This document shows, piece after piece, positions 15,730 through 22,894 of a stretch of 64,000 nt of DNA. The notes beneath the pieces are model-generated. The model made no database searches, was not told the DNA's origin, and saw only the letters and a list, made by a program, of their open reading frames with translations. The DNA is from Mucilaginibacter agri (lineage in GTDB: Bacteria; Bacteroidota; Bacteroidia; Sphingobacteriales; Sphingobacteriaceae): NCBI RefSeq assembly GCF_009928685.1, contig NZ_WWEO01000044.1:558001-622000 (forward strand), read 5' to 3'. The position numbers were made by a program, and so were the translations under genes. Within the stretch, counting starts at the first letter, position 1, and every line of letters begins with the position of its first letter.

Positions 15730-17822
15730 TCCAGTTCTATTACTATTTTAGATCCCTTTGGTATAATACTTCCGCCGGTTACCGACTGGCTTTTAACCAA
15801 CCCGCTTCCGTGTACTGCAACTTTATAGCCTGCGTTACCCAATACATACAGGGCATCGCTCAAATCCATGCCTGTTACTGATGGCACAGTTATAATCTTC
15901 CTTTTAGCTACCTGTCCTGTCGGACGCAGGCTCGTATCTTCGCCCATACCCGAAGCGCTGTCTGAAACAGGTGCCCCGCGCACACCCAATTTGCTGTAAA
16001 CCTCATTCAGTGCTTTCGCATTGCCTACTTTAACAACAGGTTTTCCGGCATCGGCATACTTAAGCTGCGGCTGCTGATTCATTTGCAAATCGCTTGAGTA
16101 AACTTTGTCGGCAACCTCTCTGAATACCGGCCCCGACACCGATGCACCATAGTATCCATTTTTAGGGTCGTTAATAACTACTATTAAGGAATACTTGGGT
16201 TTATCTGCCGGAAAGTAGCCGCAAAACGATGCTTGATATTGCTTTTTAGCTTTATAACCTTTATTACCGTCTGCCACCTGCGCAGTACCGCTTTTCCCGG
16301 CAACTTTGTATAGCGGATTATAAACAATATTTTTCCCGGTACCTTCCGTTATAACCCCCTCCAGCATGGCTTGCATTTTGCGCAGGGTTACGTCAGAACA
16401 CATTTTTTCGTTAATAACACGGGTTTGAAAATGTTCCACTGTATTGCCTAAACGGCGAATTTCTTTTACAAAAATTGGCGTTACATACTTTCCGTTATTG
16501 GCAATGGCGTTATAAAACGAAAGCATTTTTAAGGGGGTAAGCTGCATTTCATAACCGTAGGCCATTTGGGGCAGCGTCAAGTTTTTATTCCAGCTTCTAT
16601 TCTTCGGATTTTTCACTACCGGCTGTGCTTCGCCCGGTATCTGCAAACCCATTTTTTCATTCAAATGCCAGTTGTATAAGTGATTGGTAAACTGCGCCTG
16701 ATTATCGTGATAAGCATTATTCACGAGGTAAGCAACAGCTGCGTTTGAGGACTCTTCAAAAGCCCTTTTTACCGTAACCACCCCAATGCTACCGTGCGAA
16801 TCGGTGATAACTTTACCCGGAACCGAATAAGTACCTGTATTTACCAGCGTATTGGTATCGCATTTATGGTCTTCTAACAGGGCCATGTACGAGGCCACTT
16901 TAAATGTCGAACCCGGATCCTGGTTACCGGCAATGGCGTAGTTAAATTGCTCTTTATATTCGCCAGGTGCTATTTTATTAAAGTTGGCTACTGCACGCAC
17001 CTCACCTGTAGAAACCTCCATTAAGATAGCAGCACCGTGATCGGCGTCGCTTTTGATCAGCTGTTTTAATAAAGCGCTCTGCACTACGTCCTGGTAGTTC
17101 ACATCAATAGTCGACATAATGTCGGCACCGTCTTTTGGTGCAATTTCTTCTTCAGAATTAACCGGCATCCAAACACCGCCAGCAATACGCTGCATTAAAC
17201 GCTGGCCGCTTTCGCCGTTTATATAATCGGCATAAGAACCCTCAAGGCCTACGCCGTTTTTAACGTTCTCGTTTTTGTAGCCAATGGTACGCATAGCCAA
17301 TGTGCGGAAAGGCAATATCCTCCGGTTCTTCTGCACGATAATCAGCCCGCCTTTATATTTACCCATATTGAAGATGGGGAACTGACGGATCTTCTTCAGC
17401 TCCTGGTAACCCACCTTGCGACGGATCAGCTCATAACGCGAGCCGTCCCTGCGGGCATCCCGCAGCATCATCGAATATTCTTTAGCTGTGTGATCGCCAA
17501 AAAACTGCGACATTCTTAAAGCCAGTGAATCAATCTTGGCGTAAAATACCTTGTCGTCAGCAATACCGCCGGCCAACATATCCATGTGCAGCTCATATTC
17601 GGGTACAGAGGTAGCCAGCAAGCTACCATCAACAGCGAAGATGTTACCGCGGGCAGCCTCAACCGTCATATAACGGGTAGATAATGTTTGCTGCATCGAT
17701 TTCCATTTGGCACCTTGCTTAAACTGCACGTTGAACAACTGCATAGCAACAGCCAGCGCAAACAGCAAAATGAGCCCGAAAGCCAGGTAAACCCTTAATA
17801 ATATATTGGTTCTGATACTCAT
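15726..17822 (-). CDS. ftsI: Class B penicillin-binding protein FtsI/PBP3 with PASTA domain
   Basis: A 698-residue division transpeptidase. A transmembrane helix at about 8-28 is followed by the PBP dimerisation domain (EAARGNIFAVDG near 55-66). The transpeptidase domain has all three catalytic motifs: STFK (305-308), SSN (358-360) and KSGT (510-513). A C-terminal PASTA domain occupies about 635-698 (VPSVTGMDLSDALYVLGNAGY). E. coli FtsI lacks PASTA; its presence is usual in Bacteroidota. It crosslinks septal peptidoglycan together with FtsW. Overlaps of 4 bp with both neighbours indicate translational coupling. Confidence 0.95.
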   Translation of the reverse strand: MSIRTNILLRVYLAFGLILLFALAVAMQLFNVQFKQGAKWKSMQQTLSTRYMTVEAARGNIFAVDGSLLATSVPEYELHMDMLAGGIADDKVFYAKIDSLALRMSQFFGDHTAKEYSMMLRDARRDGSRYELIRRKVGYQELKKIRQFPIFNMGKYKGGLIIVQKNRRILPFRTLAMRTIGYKNENVKNGVGLEGSYADYINGESGQRLMQRIAGGVWMPVNSEEEIAPKDGADIMSTIDVNYQDVVQSALLKQLIKSDADHGAAILMEVSTGEVRAVANFNKIAPGEYKEQFNYAIAGNQDPGSTFKVASYMALLEDHKCDTNTLVNTGTYSVPGKVITDSHGSIGVVTVKRAFEESSNAAVAYLVNNAYHDNQAQFTNHLYNWHLNEKMGLQIPGEAQPVVKNPKNRSWNKNLTLPQMAYGYEMQLTPLKMLSFYNAIANNGKYVTPIFVKEIRRLGNTVEHFQTRVINEKMCSDVTLRKMQAMLEGVITEGTGKNIVYNPLYKVAGKSGTAQVADGNKGYKAKKQYQASFCGYFPADKPKYSLIVVINDPKNGYYGASVSGPVFREVADKVYSSDLQMNQQPQLKYADAGKPVVKVGNAKALNEVYSKLGVRGAPVSDSASGMGEDTSLRPTGQVAKRKIITVPSVTGMDLSDALYVLGNAGYKVAVHGSGLVKSQSVTGGSIIPKGSKIVIELE

Positions 17823-18226
17823 TTGTCGCCCTCCTCTTCCTTCACTACTATCTTTTGCGGCGGATCTAATGAAACCCTTACACCCAAAGTATCTGCACGT
17901 TTGGCAACCTCTGTCAAGGTGCTTTTAAACGCCAGTTCGGCTTTAGTACTTTTAAAATCCCAGCTTAATTCTTTTACTTCTTTACTATACTTATCTATAT
18001 CCCTTAAATTCTTTTCGGCCAAATGCCTGTTGGCAATATATATCATAGCCAAAAACGCCAAAAAAAGCACAAAAGGCAAAGCGCGGGTAGCCTCATCTGT
18101 AGAGATGAAACCCTTGCGTAAAAACAGTGCAAAAAAGTTCTCGGGTTTTTGCTTTTTAGGCTTTTCTACCACAACAACTTCTTTCTCTGCTTCTTCTTCG
18201 GCTATATCTGCAATTAAACGGTTCAT
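17819..18226 (-). CDS. ftsL: FtsL-like divisome protein
   Basis: A 135-residue bitopic protein. A charged cytoplasmic part (about 1-48, rich in E, K and V) is followed by one transmembrane helix at about 49-65 (LPFVLFLAFLAMIYIANRH) and a periplasmic coiled-coil-like stretch (about 66-110). Size, topology and position between rsmH and ftsI fit FtsL, which bridges FtsQ/FtsB to FtsW-FtsI. Primary-sequence similarity within FtsL proteins is very weak, so the name rests on topology and gene order. It overlaps both neighbours by 4 bp. Confidence 0.8.
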   Translation of the reverse strand: MNRLIADIAEEEAEKEVVVVEKPKKQKPENFFALFLRKGFISTDEATRALPFVLFLAFLAMIYIANRHLAEKNLRDIDKYSKEVKELSWDFKSTKAELAFKSTLTEVAKRADTLGVRVSLDPPQKIVVKEEEGDK

Positions 18227-19131
18227 TTTTTTACAGCTATCCTTAATTTTGCGCTACGTGCCCTATTATTTTGTTTGATCTCATCTTCTGATGCGGTAAC
18301 AGCCCCACGGCTTACAGCTATCAGCGGACGATCATCATTTCCATAAATATCCTTTTCTAACTCACCGCTAAATTTTCCTTTTGCGATGAAGTTTTTAACC
18401 AACCGGTCTTCCAGCGAGTGGTAAGACATTACCACCAGCCGACCTCCCGGCTTTAGGATCTCAGACGCCTGAACTAAAAATTCTTTAAGCGCTTCCAGCT
18501 CCTGGTTAACCTCAATCCTCAGCGCCTGAAAAACCTGCGCCAGGTATTTATTTTCTTTACCACGGGGAATTAATCCCGAAATGGCATTTTTCAAATCGGC
18601 AATAGTATCGATAGAGCCATTCAACCTTGCAGTTGCGATAGTGCGTGCTAATGATTTCGCGTTCTGTATTTCTCCATAGATCCCGAAGATGCGGTGCAGA
18701 TCAGCCTCCTCGTAAGTGTTCACTACTTGCTTGGCAGTCAAGTCGCCCGACTGATTCATGCGCATATCTAACTCGGCATCGAAGCGAATGGAAAAACCAC
18801 GATCGGCCTGATCGAATTGATAAGAGGAAACCCCCAGATCGGCCAGTATACCATCAACAGGGATAACACCATGTAAACGGGCAAAATTCTTGAGGTAACG
18901 GAAATTCTGGTCAACAAAAATGAAACGACTATCATCAATCATATTTTGCTGCGCATCTGCATCCTGATCAAAAGCCACCAATGTGCCTTTATCGCCCAGA
19001 TGCTTCATGATTTCGCGCGAGTGACCGCCGCCGCCAAAAGTTACATCTACATAAGTGCCGTTAGGTTTAATAGCCAAACCCTCTATACACTCGGCAAGCA
19101 TTACCGGAACGTGGTAAGTATTATCCATCAC
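18223..19131 (-). CDS. rsmH: 16S rRNA m4C1402 methyltransferase RsmH (MraW)
   Basis: A 302-residue SAM-dependent methyltransferase that modifies cytidine 1402 of 16S rRNA. HVPVMLAECIEGL starts the fold, and the SAM loop is VDVTFGGGGHSREI (about 28-41). The family motifs GILADLGVSSYQFD (about 101-114) and the C-terminal SYHSLEDRLVKNF are clear. It overlaps mraZ by 11 bp and ftsL by 4 bp. The second Met is an equally good start. Confidence 0.97.
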   Translation of the reverse strand: MMDNTYHVPVMLAECIEGLAIKPNGTYVDVTFGGGGHSREIMKHLGDKGTLVAFDQDADAQQNMIDDSRFIFVDQNFRYLKNFARLHGVIPVDGILADLGVSSYQFDQADRGFSIRFDAELDMRMNQSGDLTAKQVVNTYEEADLHRIFGIYGEIQNAKSLARTIATARLNGSIDTIADLKNAISGLIPRGKENKYLAQVFQALRIEVNQELEALKEFLVQASEILKPGGRLVVMSYHSLEDRLVKNFIAKGKFSGELEKDIYGNDDRPLIAVSRGAVTASEDEIKQNNRARSAKLRIAVKK

Positions 19132-19585
19132 TCCTCCTTCCTAAACCACCCATAACTTCTTCGGCCAGGTTAGCAAAGTTTTCAGGTTCACTATCCATCT
19201 GCTCATCGTAGGCTTTTTGATCCCAAACCTCAATTTTATTTAACTGGCAAGCCAGCACAACATCATTACCAATACCCGCATACTCGAGCAGTGCTTTAGG
19301 CAACAAAATGCGCCCTGATGCATCTAATGATAATTCTGTAGCGCCGCGAGTAAAATATCTTATAAATTCGCGGGTTCTTTTCTCATACTGATTAAGCTTA
19401 GCAAGGTCATCAATGATCAGGTTCCACTCTTTTCGGGTATAGATAACAAGATGTTTTTCAAAGCCACGGTTGATCACAAGACCCTCTGCCTCAGCTTCTG
19501 GAAGCTGACGCTTGAGGCCAGTGGGGATCATCATCCGCCCTTTGGCATCTAGTTTACATTCAAATTCACCTAAAAAGTGAGACAT
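19121..19585 (-). CDS. mraZ: Transcriptional regulator MraZ
   Basis: A 154-residue protein with two SpoVT/AbrB-like swapped-hairpin domains, one beginning at FECKLDAKGRMMIPTGLKRQL (about 8-28) and the other at LSLDASGRILLPKALLEYA (about 85-103). MraZ forms ring-shaped oligomers that bind short direct repeats upstream of its own operon and repress the dcw cluster. It is the first gene of the cluster. A matching set of period-10 direct repeats lies about 50-70 bp upstream. Confidence 0.96.
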   Translation of the reverse strand: MSHFLGEFECKLDAKGRMMIPTGLKRQLPEAEAEGLVINRGFEKHLVIYTRKEWNLIIDDLAKLNQYEKRTREFIRYFTRGATELSLDASGRILLPKALLEYAGIGNDVVLACQLNKIEVWDQKAYDEQMDSEPENFANLAEEVMGGLGRRSDG

Positions 19586-19612
19586 CTATACAGGTATGGT
19601 AAAAAACTAACG

Positions 19613-19620
19613 TAAAAGTA
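19613..19620 (-). promoter_or_regulatory. Candidate -7 element of the dcw promoter
   Basis: Reading the minus strand, TACTTTTA fits the Bacteroidota -7 pattern TAnnTTTR and lies about 28 bases before the mraZ ATG. The expected -33 region would fall in the GTGG direct repeats, so repressor binding there could block RNA polymerase. No good TTTG was seen at -33. Confidence 0.4.
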
Positions 19621-19631
19621 ACATAGAAGTT

Positions 19632-19655
19632 CCACTTTATACCACTTTTCCCCAC
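19632..19655 (-). promoter_or_regulatory. Putative MraZ operator: three GTGG direct repeats, period 10
   Basis: On the minus strand, GTGGG, GTGGT and GTGGA occur at exact 10-base spacing with A-rich 5-nt spacers. This matches what I know of E. coli MraZ sites (TGGG-type direct repeats separated by 5 nt) and also contains AAAGTGG twice with a 3-nt gap, like the mycoplasma MraZ box. Placement just upstream of mraZ supports autoregulation. Confidence 0.6.
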
Positions 19656-19752
19656 AAAAAGTTTTTAACAATTTTAACTCAAACAACAAAGGCATTTACT
19701 ACCCCCTTGATTATGGGTTTGTTGTGTGAATAATTTCTATCTTGAAGCCGTT

Positions 19753-20580
19753 ATGATCATCATTATACAATGCCCCGACCGGGTGGGCTTAGTGGCCAGC
19801 ATTACCACAGTTTTGGCCAAACACGAGCTCAATGTTATTTCACTCGGCGAACACGTAGACAAGGAAGAAGAGCGATTTTATATCCGCCTTAATGTAGAGC
19901 AGACTAAAGATGCCATCCTGCTGGAACAAGAGCTTGAAGCGGTACTCCCCGCCGACAGCCTGATAACCATTAACCCCCTGCCACAGAAAAAGATAGCTAT
20001 ACTGGTAACCAAAGAATACCACTGCCTTGCCGATATTTTGGTGCGCAATTATTTTAAAACACTCGGCGCAGAAGTGCAATGCGTGATAGGCAATTACGAT
20101 AATTTACAAGATGTTTGCCGGCGATTTGATATCCCCTTTTATCATGTAAGCCACGAGGATAAAACCAAGCCCGAATTTGAAAATGAGGTTTTGAAAACCA
20201 TTAATAAATACGTACCGGACTACGTGGTATTGGCCAAATTTATGCGCATACTTTCGCCGGAATTTGTAGCTAATTTTCCGATGAAACTGATCAATATTCA
20301 CCACTCTTTTTTGCCGGCTTTTGTGGGCGCTAGTCCATATCGCCAGGCGTATAACCGTGGGGTAAAACTGATTGGCGCCACAGCGCACTTTGTTACCAAC
20401 GATTTGGACGAAGGCCCGATAATTACCCAGCAAACCATCCACGTAAACCATAGCTTTAGCACAGCCGATATGGTGAAGGCCGGACGTGAAATTGAAACCG
20501 CAGTATTAGCCAAAGCACTCGAATTGGTTTTTGATGACAGGGTATTTGTTTATAAGAATAAGACGGTGGTTTTTGAATAA
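19753..20580 (+). CDS. purU: Formyltetrahydrofolate deformylase PurU
   Basis: 275 residues from the chosen ATG. The N-terminal ACT domain (MIIIIQCPDRVGLVASIT) is followed by a formyltransferase-like catalytic domain with NYDNLQDVCRRFDIPFYHV, LINIHHSFLPAFVGASPYRQAY, and DLDEGPIITQ. It hydrolyses 10-formyl-THF to formate and THF, balancing one-carbon units with purine synthesis. A GTG nine codons upstream (19726) is possible. The ATG at 19753 places the conserved MIIIIQC at the start, as I would expect for the family. It is transcribed divergently from mraZ. Confidence 0.92.
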   Translation: MIIIIQCPDRVGLVASITTVLAKHELNVISLGEHVDKEEERFYIRLNVEQTKDAILLEQELEAVLPADSLITINPLPQKKIAILVTKEYHCLADILVRNYFKTLGAEVQCVIGNYDNLQDVCRRFDIPFYHVSHEDKTKPEFENEVLKTINKYVPDYVVLAKFMRILSPEFVANFPMKLINIHHSFLPAFVGASPYRQAYNRGVKLIGATAHFVTNDLDEGPIITQQTIHVNHSFSTADMVKAGREIETAVLAKALELVFDDRVFVYKNKTVVFE

Positions 20581-20614
20581 TGAATCCTTTATTGAATTGC
20601 TTTCTAACAACCTT

Positions 20615-21154
20615 ATGATCACTATTAATCCTTTACTTAAGCTAAAAGCCGGGCATCTTTTTTTATTATTTATTTTATTTCAACTTATTTACGAACAAGC
20701 ATCTTTTAGTTCGTTGATTCAATTTATTGCATTACTTATTTATATAGGGTGGATATATTCTATAGGTAGCTACATGCATGGTCTAATCCCTCCAAAATTA
20801 CGCCCGGGAATCACTTATTTCCGGGTAAGTTGCTTGTTCATAATTTTTTTATGGGTCATCGGATATTTTATACAAGGGTACTTTGCAAATGAAGAACTCT
20901 TTCAAATTAACAGTTATAAGTCACTCTTATATATTTCATTGACATTGTACACCGCATGGAGCATACTCTACATTTTCAGCTTCGCTGCCAGAATGCTGGA
21001 GTCTGTTATTGAAGGTGAAATAACAAATCTGAGTGATAGCTTAAAAGCTTTTTTCTGTTTTTGGTTTTTCCCTATTGGCATGTGGTATATACAACCTGCC
21101 GTACACCGGGTAATAGAAAATCGTTTAAATAAAGCTAATATCGCAGACAAATAA
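20615..21154 (+). CDS. Integral membrane protein, unknown
   Basis: A 179-residue hydrophobic protein with about five predicted transmembrane segments. It ends in a short hydrophilic tail, with FFCFWFFPIGMWYIQPAVHRVIENRL in the last quarter. An in-frame ATG lies 84 bases further upstream, inside purU; the start at 20615 avoids that overlap and begins with a short polar lead into the first helix. The final segment resembles small membrane proteins with a DUF4234-like feel, but I cannot assign a family. It lies between purU and the yceH-like gene on the same strand. Confidence 0.65.
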   Translation: MITINPLLKLKAGHLFLLFILFQLIYEQASFSSLIQFIALLIYIGWIYSIGSYMHGLIPPKLRPGITYFRVSCLFIIFLWVIGYFIQGYFANEELFQINSYKSLLYISLTLYTAWSILYIFSFAARMLESVIEGEITNLSDSLKAFFCFWFFPIGMWYIQPAVHRVIENRLNKANIADK

Positions 21155-21167
21155 ACATATTTGCTTA

Positions 21168-21812
21168 ATGGACCAATTACCTAAATTAAATAACGAGGAG
21201 ATCCGTGTGCTGGGCTCGCTGATGGAAAAAAGCCGCACTACGCCCGATTATTACCCGATGACACTGAATGCGCTGGTGGCCGCCTGCAACCAAAAATCGG
21301 CACGCAAACCGGTGGTAGAATATGATGACAACACGGTAATCACAGCACTCGACACCTTAAAAAGAAAAGGACTTATCTCTACTGCAACAGGCGGATCGAG
21401 CAGGGCTATTAAATACAAGCATAACTTTGCCATTGTATTCCCGGTTATACCTTCGGAAGTAGCGGTAATTTGTCTGATCTTACTTCGCGGGCCGCAAACT
21501 CCCGGAGAGATCAATACTAACTCGGGCCGTTTATACGAGTTTGAGTCGCTCGACGATGTACAGGAAGCCTTAGAAAAACTAAGCAGCGGTGATTTACCCT
21601 ATTTAACCCAACTCCCTAAACGCCCCGGCCAGAAAGAGCAGCGCTATATGCATTTGTTCGGCGAAAGTTTAGATTTTTCAGAGGATGGTGAAATTGATGT
21701 ATCAACAAAACCATCAGTAGCTGGATTAGAAATAAGAATAAGCGAGCTAGAAGAAAAACTGGCCGCTATGCAGGAGAAGGTAGATAAATTGATGCAGGAA
21801 TTGGGGATATAG
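21168..21812 (+). CDS. YceH-family (DUF480) protein
   Basis: A 214-residue soluble protein. LNNEEIRVLGSLMEKSRTTPDYYPMTLNALVAACNQKS near the start is the DUF480/YceH winged-helix signature, and LLRGPQTPGEINTNSGRLYEF is the start of the second winged helix. The last 30 residues form a coiled coil (ISELEEKLAAMQEKVDKLMQ). The molecular function of YceH is not established. The tandem winged helices suggest nucleic acid binding. Confidence 0.88.
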   Translation: MDQLPKLNNEEIRVLGSLMEKSRTTPDYYPMTLNALVAACNQKSARKPVVEYDDNTVITALDTLKRKGLISTATGGSSRAIKYKHNFAIVFPVIPSEVAVICLILLRGPQTPGEINTNSGRLYEFESLDDVQEALEKLSSGDLPYLTQLPKRPGQKEQRYMHLFGESLDFSEDGEIDVSTKPSVAGLEIRISELEEKLAAMQEKVDKLMQELGI

Positions 21813-21850
21813 CTTTTATTGACTTCCTTTAAGGAAAATATATAACCAGC

Positions 21851-21948
21851 GTCATGCTGAACTTGTTTCAGCACCCCACGGGACCAGTATACTTTATACT
21901 ATGCAGGGTTGCTAGCCTTATGGGGTCCCGAAACAAGTTCGGGATGAC
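21851..21948. repeat. Dispersed GTCATGCTGAAC/GTTCGGGATGAC inverted repeat
   Basis: About 98 bp with inverted ends: GTCATGCTGAACTTGTTTCA on one side and TCCCGAAACAAGTTCGGGAT on the other, around a variable centre. Sister copies are at 61361-61457 and 55894-55995, and half copies or variants at 26150 and 40875. It lies in the spacer before the SGNH hydrolase. Confidence 0.85.
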
Positions 21949-21969
21949 GGAAAACCGCAAATAACACAA

Positions 21970-22740
21970 ATGAAATCATCTCGCCGCTCCTTTATCAAAG
22001 CATCAACAATGGCCTGCCTCTCCACCGGGTTTGCGGCAGACGTTTTAGCCAATGAAATAGAGCCTCCTAAAAACGGCCTTGTATTTCTATTTCAGGGAGA
22101 TTCTGTAACCGATGGCAACCGAGGCCGCGACCAATCAGATTTAAACCATGTAATGGGGCATGGCTATGCCTCTAACATAGCCGCCCGGATAGGAGCCGAC
22201 TTTCCGCATAACAATTTTCATTTTTATAACCGCGGCATAAGCGGTAATACCGTAGCCCAATTAAATGGCAGATGGCAAACCGACGCTTTGGACATTAAGC
22301 CCGATGTGCTGAGTATTTTAGTTGGCGTTAATGATACCAATGCGTACATCCGCGATATTACGGCGGGAGATCAACTGAATCAGTTTGAAGCTGATTATAG
22401 AAGCATCCTTTCCCAAAGCAAACAGCAAAATCCCGATTTGTTAATTGTTGTAGGTTTACCTTTTGTTTATCCCGGCAGCAGAACTAACGAGCACGTCGAC
22501 CTTTGGAAAAACAGCGTAAACAAGCGCAGGGAAATCGTAAAAAAGTTGGCTATTGAATTTAATGCCATTATTGTCGACTACCCTGCCATGTTCGATAAGG
22601 CGATTAAAGACACCTCTGTTAACTACTGGATCTGGGATGGCGTTCACCCAACCGTGCCTGCCCACGAATTAATGGCCCGAGAATGGATTAAGCAAGTTAG
22701 CGAACGGTTGAAGTTTCTGAAGATTTATAAGTATAAATAA
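21970..22740 (+). CDS. SGNH/GDSL hydrolase, exported (Tat-like signal)
   Basis: 256 residues. The N-terminus MKSSRRSFIKAST resembles a twin-arginine signal (SRRSFIK). SGNH blocks are visible: GDS at 43-45 with catalytic Ser45, NRGISGNT containing the block II glycine, GVNDTN as block III, and WDGVHPTVPAHELMA as block V with the Asp-x-x-His pair. Such enzymes are esterases or deacetylases acting on polysaccharides or lipids. Its substrate is not indicated by neighbours. A twin-arginine-exported monomeric esterase in the periplasm is the most likely form. Confidence 0.85.
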   Translation: MKSSRRSFIKASTMACLSTGFAADVLANEIEPPKNGLVFLFQGDSVTDGNRGRDQSDLNHVMGHGYASNIAARIGADFPHNNFHFYNRGISGNTVAQLNGRWQTDALDIKPDVLSILVGVNDTNAYIRDITAGDQLNQFEADYRSILSQSKQQNPDLLIVVGLPFVYPGSRTNEHVDLWKNSVNKRREIVKKLAIEFNAIIVDYPAMFDKAIKDTSVNYWIWDGVHPTVPAHELMAREWIKQVSERLKFLKIYKYK

Positions 22741-22760
22741 AAAGACCTTTAATAAAAATG

Positions 22761-22852
22761 TGTCATTGCGAGCGATAGCGCGGCAACCTCGCCGTATGCT
22801 ATTCGATCTGTATAGCTACAAGATTGCCACGTCGCACCTCCGCGCAATGACA
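22761..22852. repeat. Dispersed TGTCATTGCGAG... inverted repeat
   Basis: Ends are TGTCATTGCGAGCGATAGCG and (G)CGCAATGACA in inverted orientation, with ATTGCCACGTCG / GCGCGGCAACCTCG as the inner part. Sister copies lie at 49624-49697 and 60718-60806, with a half copy at 49317. It occupies the gap after the SGNH hydrolase gene. Confidence 0.85.
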
Positions 22853-22863
22853 AGTTTTTCAAA

Positions 22864-22894
22864 GCCCTCCCCTTTGGGGAGGATTGGGAGGGGT
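22864..22894. repeat. Half copy of the G/C-run element
   Basis: A single arm (CCCTCCCC-TTT-GGGGAGG followed by GGGAGGGG) ends exactly at the stop codon of the leftward CocE-type hydrolase gene. It repeats the stop-adjacent placement of the two-armed copies. Confidence 0.7.

Noticed and set aside
19726..19752. GTG start of purU nine codons upstream
   Set aside because: The ATG at 19753 places the conserved ACT-domain strand at the N-terminus as expected; the upstream residues are not family-like.
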